NCBI RefSeq assembly: GCF_901933205.1
Contig: NC_044584.1
Location: forward strand, 9,031,001 to 9,095,000
DNA: 64,000 nt
Source of the DNA: Camarhynchus parvulus
Taxonomy: Eukaryota; Chordata; Aves; Passeriformes; Thraupidae
Reading direction: 5' to 3'
Numbering within the stretch: position 1 is the stretch's first letter; every line of letters starts with the position of its first letter. Below, one piece after another: positions 58,450 through 64,000 of this stretch. The position numbers were made by a program, and so were the translations under genes. The notes beneath the pieces are model-generated. The model was not told the DNA's origin. It saw only the letters and a list, made by a program, of their open reading frames with translations, and ran no database searches.

Positions 58450-61400
58450 GCCCTTCTGTCATTGCCTGAACACACCTTCTGGGGAAGTGGCTTTACACAG
58501 AGAAAAGGGCTCTGCAGACTTGTTTACATCCACTCAGACCAGATTTACTCCATTTTCCTGCCAGATGAAACACCCTCTTTTATTCTAAACCATGGATTAT
58601 CATAATCCAGAGCTCTTATTTCACCTACAACACTGGGATGAGGTGTTTGTTTTCCAGTGAATATCTGTGTTATGGGCATGTTGTTCTCTATGTGATTTCA
58701 GGGTCAGAACTCAAGGACAGGAGCCATGCTGGATGCTGTCACTGTGCCAGGTCACAGGACTCAGCTGGACCCCTGGTGATGCAATGGAGGAAGCAGGACA
58801 CAGGAGGGGAAGCCCACAACAATGCACAGCCCAGGGTGCACCTGGCAAGCAAGCCCTTGGGGAGGACAAAACTGACCATGGAGAAGCTGGAATGGTGGTT
58901 GCATGAAGATGTGCTAACTCAGGATTGCTGACAGGAGCAGATCTATTTACAGGTGACAGCTCTGATTCTTTTTGCTTTCCTGCCACCCCAGTAAAATCAA
59001 CTCCTTGAGCAAATCAGTGGTTTTTATTGCTAGCATTGTTATTGTCTTTGTCCCAAAAATCCCCTTCCAGCAATCCCAAAATATCAGTCACTATTTGGCA
59101 GTTTAGTGCCCAGAGAACTGTGTGCCTGGATGGCCAAGCCTGCCTCAGCAACTGGTGATGACTCCCTCTGTTTATGAACAGCTGCATGCCATCCTCTAGG
59201 AGAAACTGTCCCCTGCAGGCAATCCTGCCTAGATTGGGAAAGAGATCCTGAATCCTGCTAACCTGGGAGGAGCCAGGATCAGGCTGCAGCTGGCCAGGCA
59301 GAGGATGGAGGTGCCAGGCAGGAGGAGTACATGGCAGCAGTTCTGGCCCTGCAGGTACTGAGTCATGTCCCAAGCCCAAGCAAGAGCCCACGTGCCCAGG
59401 TGACAGCTCCCAGAGCCACCCCCACCCTCTGCATCCTCGGGGGATGACAACAAAGCAGAAGTGACCAAGAATAGGAAGCCACTTGTAGAAATGGTGGCTC
59501 TGGGGGAAGGAGCTGATTTGATGCTCTATCCCATATTCTCCAGTGGGGATATTTTGCTCCCCAGTTGCAGATTCTGGCAGATTTCTGGGCTGTGCTGCTG
59601 TTCAACCCTCTAAAAATCTTTAGTTTAATAATTCTTTTGCTAGAATTCTCCAAGGCTCCCGGGTGCAGGCTGCACTGATGGGAAAATGATGATTATTTAT
59701 TAATAATAATAAAAGTACATTAGCCAAAGGCAAGGGGAATCAATAAACTCTAACTAGATCGACATGAAAAAGCTGCCTGCTCTCCAAGGCTTGTTATCAG
59801 GAGTGGAGGTTTTCACAAGGGGGAGCTTTCCTGTGCAGAAGAGGACCAGGCAGGGTGGGCAAAGAAAGGAGGGCAGTGGATGGGCACATCCATCTCAAGA
59901 TTTGCTGCACAGCTGAGAGGTCTTGGCCTGCACCCTCCTCTCCCAGACATTTCCAAGAATATCCTGTTCTGCCAGATTCTTCTCTGAGCAAATGGTGTGA
60001 CTACTGGGACTCCTGAGAATTTATAATATGCAGTAAGAGGGAGGAAAAAAACCTGCATGGGGCCAGTTGGGTACCAAAGGAGGAAATCTGTGGCTGTTTA
60101 CACAGAGCTCTGTTGGAGTAGAGCTGGCTGCTGCCAGAACAAGAAAAATCACCTTCCCTAGGACTTCAGTCTGTGGTGACAATGTAGAGTGAGGCCCTTT
60201 CTCAAGCAGTGAGCCCATGGACTTGCAGCCTGCTGGGCTGAAGCCCTGTGAGAAAGGAGGGATGAGCTCTCCAGAGGGACGGAATCTTTGCAGTTTTGAA
60301 ATAGAGCCAGTGTGATGCCCTCACCCCCACTCCTTCCTCACATCCCTCAGCTTCCAGGGTGCAATCCTGAACACAGCCTGCAGCCACAGGCTTGCAGGTG
60401 AGGATCCCACACAGCACTGGGGTAAAACATTGCTCCCAGCTCACATCCTTGTCTTTCTACCAGCCCAAGGCAGAACCCCCTTCAGGTGAGCAGAGTTTGT
60501 GGGCACAGCTCAGGGGACTCATCAGTGCCTCCTGGGCAATGAGCCGGCACTTAAACACCACAGGAACTCATCTGGAGAAGGTCACATCACCTCCTCATGG
60601 CACACAGGTTAACAGAGCTACAGTAACTGTAGGATAATGCAGGGAAAGAGTTGTTATAAGGCCATAATTCAGTCAATGACTGCTGATAACATCATAAACC
60701 AGCAGAGTGAGCACCAAGTGCGTGTGTGCCTTGCAAGGCTCTGCCACTGCTTTACAGCCCCTGGAGATGCCTATCAGCCCATGCATTGTTATCAGGGACA
60801 TTTAAAGCCTGAGCACACCCTATTAAACATTAACATTTTTAAAGACCCAGATGTGTTAAAACTCAGGCTGCTCCTCACTAATGGATTTTGCTTGCCTTGA
60901 CAAATGCCAGTGCAAAAAGAAATCAAAAGCTTTCCGACTCTGACCTCTTTCAATTTTTCATCATTATTGCACTGTTTTATTGGATTACACCCACTTCTTC
61001 CCACCCTGCAAATCTGTGTTTCTACAGGATCACTAAAGGGTAGTGATCAGTACCTCAGCTGTTCATTTTGCTCATTTTTATACAAATGATTCTTTAATTT
61101 CTTTTCATTCATCTGTCAAATCAGTGTGGGCTGCAAATTGACTCTGGGAAAAAAGACTTCTGAAAAAATATTTTTAAAATCCTTATTTAATGGCAATTTT
61201 TTTAAAGAAATTCCTGGTGGTTTTTTTTCCCTCATGTTCTGGGTTGAAAGATTATATGTGATGAGTCTGGTCAGTGGGAGAAGAAAATAAAAAAATCTGT
61301 GCATGAGATTAGTGCATTGTCCCTGTGCAGAGCCTAAGGTGAGAGTATTTCTTTCCCACTTGTGTTAAGCATTTACCATTCTTGGGAACTTTGTTGCTTT

Positions 61401-63490
61401 GAAAAGCCTCCTTCTTGGACTGAATAGATGCCATTCCTTCATGAGTCTCACCCAGTGAGAAAACACATGGGAGATCCTTGGCTTTAGTGCTGGTAATGTA
61501 CTTTTTAATATGCATATCTACAAAAATATTTGCAGTAAAATCCCTTGTAACTCTAGCTAGAACCATGATCTTCCAGATCTACATTTACACCAACAAGTCA
61601 AGGCAGCCTGACCTGGGAGGTGAGTATTGAGTAGGTTGGGTTATGAAGAGATGATTTTCAAAATACAGCTGATAAATCAAATGCCTCTACACAGCTCCAA
61701 GGATTTTTTGTTCTGGGTCTCTGGCTTCTGTCTCTCTTAACAACATATTGCAGAAATTGTGTTAATCCAAGGGAAATTTGAGGCATATCATGAAGGGTGA
61801 TTAGTTGGTATCTACAGGAGCAGGGTCCCAGCATCTTCCTTTTGGGCCCCTCTCTTGGTGCAGGTGGAGATGTGGATTTAGATGGACCAGAATTGCAATG
61901 AGCAAGGTTTGTTTCACCTCTCAGCGGAGGGTTACCATTTCTACAACATTCCTCTCTAAACTGATGAGGCTTTGGCTCAGTAATAACAGAAAATGAGCTA
62001 TCACTCTGTACATCTTTATGGAGCACATAACATATTAAGGCCCTGACCTTATTGGCATGAAACTACGATTTCCCTGTAAGTGCAAAACAATCATATTTCA
62101 TTAATCATCCACAACAGAAATCCCCATTCCCCAGACTATTCTGGCAATATTCTGCATTTTTGCTTGTCTAGGAACCTGAATTGAAAGGGAGAAAAATGGT
62201 TTACAACAGCCTGTGGCAGTGATGGAGCAAGAGCCTTATGTAAGAGCTGGCAGCGTGCTCGGCTGGCGGAGGTGAGGCAGCAATGAGTGATCCTGGAAGG
62301 ATGTTTCTCTGAGGTGTGTTCTCTCCTGGGCTGGGAACAGCAGTCTCAAGGGCACAAATTCCAGCATCTGAATGTGCTTGGTCTTGTTCAACTCATTAAT
62401 TTCCTACAGCTATCCCAAGTCAAGCTACGAAATCCCCTAGTGCTTTACTCCGAGCCTTTCATGGCTTGTCAATAAATTCTTTTCCAATTAAGTACCTGAT
62501 AATTTGAGTCTGCAGGCTCTTAGAGGAGGCAGTGTGGTGAGAGAGAGAAAATAATGGAAGTCATGGACTTTTCCCTGCCTGTAAAATGAATAAAGGTTCT
62601 TCTCTGAAGCGTTACTCAATTTGGTGCTTCCACAAAGCAATGGTGAGTGTGTAATAACTCCTTCTGAGGAGATGTTTGTCCAGCTGATGGATAAACACCA
62701 CCAGTGGAGTGAGTTTTCAGCACTACCTGGCAACATTGGAAAAGAACAGTTTTAAATGTTACTTCAGTCCATAATCAATGATGAAAAGCACTGATTCAAG
62801 CAAAGGATTTTTATTTCTTTTTTAGTCTATCAAGCTGTGTAACTTGAAAGGGGAAGAGCCAAGATTTTCCCTAGGATGGGAAATCTTCTAATTCAAGGAT
62901 TTTAATTTTTGGCAAGGGCTCAGGACTCCACGCTAGAGATACTGTGAAACACCATGAATTATCTAATCTCTCTTGTACAATGAGCACCCTTTTGCTGAAG
63001 CAGCTATTTCAGATTTCCCTGATGCAGTCAAAGTCACTTGCTCCTTTGAAAGATAATATGTGAAAAGCATTTAATTCTCTCTTTGTGGAACTGCTCTTTG
63101 TGGCTCTGTTTTTGTTTAGTCCTTTTGGAACTGGTAGGTTTAATCCACAAATGAGTTTTTTTTCCTTCACAATGATTATCTAATGGGGGTTTTATTTGGT
63201 CTCCTTGGGAAAAATTTATCCTAAGTTGCTGAAGCGTATCCTAAGTTGCTGAAGTGTATGAGATAGTATGAGAACCTGTACCTTTAAAGGAAATTCTAGA
63301 AGGTACAACTGGCATTTGCAATAAAAACATTAAGTAATCATAACCAAACACCTGCTACTATACCTGACCTGAATTTGAGTAACTACAGCATATAAGACCC
63401 CAAAGAAAAACCCTGAGTTAATGAATAGACTAAAATAAAATTTAAAAAAAGGATATAATAAAATATACCAAGTTGATGTAGCCTTTGCAG
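58450..63490. other. Upstream flank of the CYP2K1-like gene
   Basis: About 5 kb in which I see no exon with homology. It contains the upstream promoter region of the P450 gene, an AT-rich patch near 59690-59720 and a 20-base tandem duplication at 63217-63256. Confidence 0.5.
63217..63256. repeat. Tandem duplication of a 20-base unit
   Basis: TATCCTAAGTTGCTGAAGCG is followed directly by a second copy with one change, C to T, near the end. Confidence 0.9.
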
Positions 63491-63800
63491 AGAATCATAG
63501 AATGTTTTAGGTTGGAAAAGACCTTTAAGATCATTGAGCCCAACTGTTCCCTCAGTGCTGCCACTAAAATCATGTCCCCAGGTGCCACATCTGCATGGCT
63601 TTTAAATACCTCCAGCGATGGGGGCTCCACCAGTGCCCTGGGCAGCCTGTGGCAATGCTTGGGGAAGTGAATTTTCCTAATATCCACACTGACACCCAAC
63701 TGGGAGTCATCTACAACCTTACTGAGGGTACCCCCCATCCCATCACCCAGATCCTTGGTAAAGGTGTAAAACAGAACTGGAAATGTTGGTGCTGCCTGCC
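63491..63800 (-). mobile_element. CR1-type LINE 3' fragment
   Basis: The left edge reads GAATCATAGAATGTTTTAGG then TTGGAAAAGACCTTTAAGAT, the reverse complement of the CR1 3' end with its terminal ATTCTATGATT-type repeat. Further blocks CCACATCTGCATGGCTTTTA, ACCTCCAGCGATGGGG, GGGCAGCCTGTGGCAATG and TTTTCCTAATATCCA follow in the usual order. The right part (CTACAACCTTACTGAGGGT, ATCCTTGGTAAAGGTGT) also belongs to repeats of this kind. There is no intact reverse transcriptase: it is a 5'-truncated dead copy. The right limit is approximate. Confidence 0.8.
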
Positions 63801-64000
63801 TGGGAATAATTCCACTGTGCGGTCTCTGCGCATCTTTTTCCTTTGACTTCTTCCTTCATCACATGGGAAATCAGCAAGTTGGCCACTGGGACAGAAAGGA
63901 AGGAATGTAATTTGGGCAGTTTGCTAAAAGCAAGTGCCTTGACATGTCAGTTAAATGTGTTCAGATAAACCAAAGTTACTTCCCTGCTGCTCAGTTGTCT

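Noticed and set aside
57831..58469. Open frames rich in Cys-Val or Thr-His repeats
   Set aside because: They are translations of the GT microsatellite.

Overview
This window looks like nuclear DNA from a vertebrate, most likely a bird and possibly a songbird. It has GT-AG introns and 3' fragments of CR1-type LINEs in the style of bird genomes. A C7orf50 homologue and a CYP2W1 homologue lie tail to tail, which is also the order around human CYP2W1. The species cannot be fixed from the sequence alone.

Layout: (1) From 1 to about 17.55 kb is the 3' part of C7orf50 on the + strand: a long AT-rich intron, an 82-base exon carrying the W-K-F motif (12764-12845), a 4.35 kb intron and the terminal coding exon (17198-17380) with a poly(A) signal. 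(2) From 17.55 to about 34.18 kb is intergenic DNA in which I see no convincing gene; it becomes richer in G+C from about 22.4 kb. (3) From 34.18 to 36.92 kb is a decayed CYP2-family pseudogene on the + strand with recognisable remnants of exons 4 to 8, interrupted by an old CR1 fragment. (4) From 39544 to 47828 on the - strand is an intact nine-exon P450 gene of 500 codons, recognised as CYP2W1. Its first intron carries a 15-base-unit minisatellite of about 450 bases. (5) From 51860 to 58404 on the - strand is a second intact nine-exon CYP2 gene of 501 codons, most like the group annotated as CYP2K1-like, with a TATA box 39 bases upstream of its ATG and a long GT microsatellite in intron 1. 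(6) From 58.45 to 64 kb is upstream flank with no exon I can support and one CR1 fragment near the end.

The two intact P450 genes stand in tandem about 4.0 kb apart and share exon phases and almost all exon lengths, so they are old tandem duplicates. Both keep the hinge PPGP, the C-helix WxxxR, the I-helix AGTET, the K-helix ExxR and the haem-cysteine motif, so both should encode working microsomal monooxygenases. The inverted pseudogene shows that the cluster once held at least one more member. Exon borders were set by hand from splice consensus, reading frame and exon homology; no database search was run.
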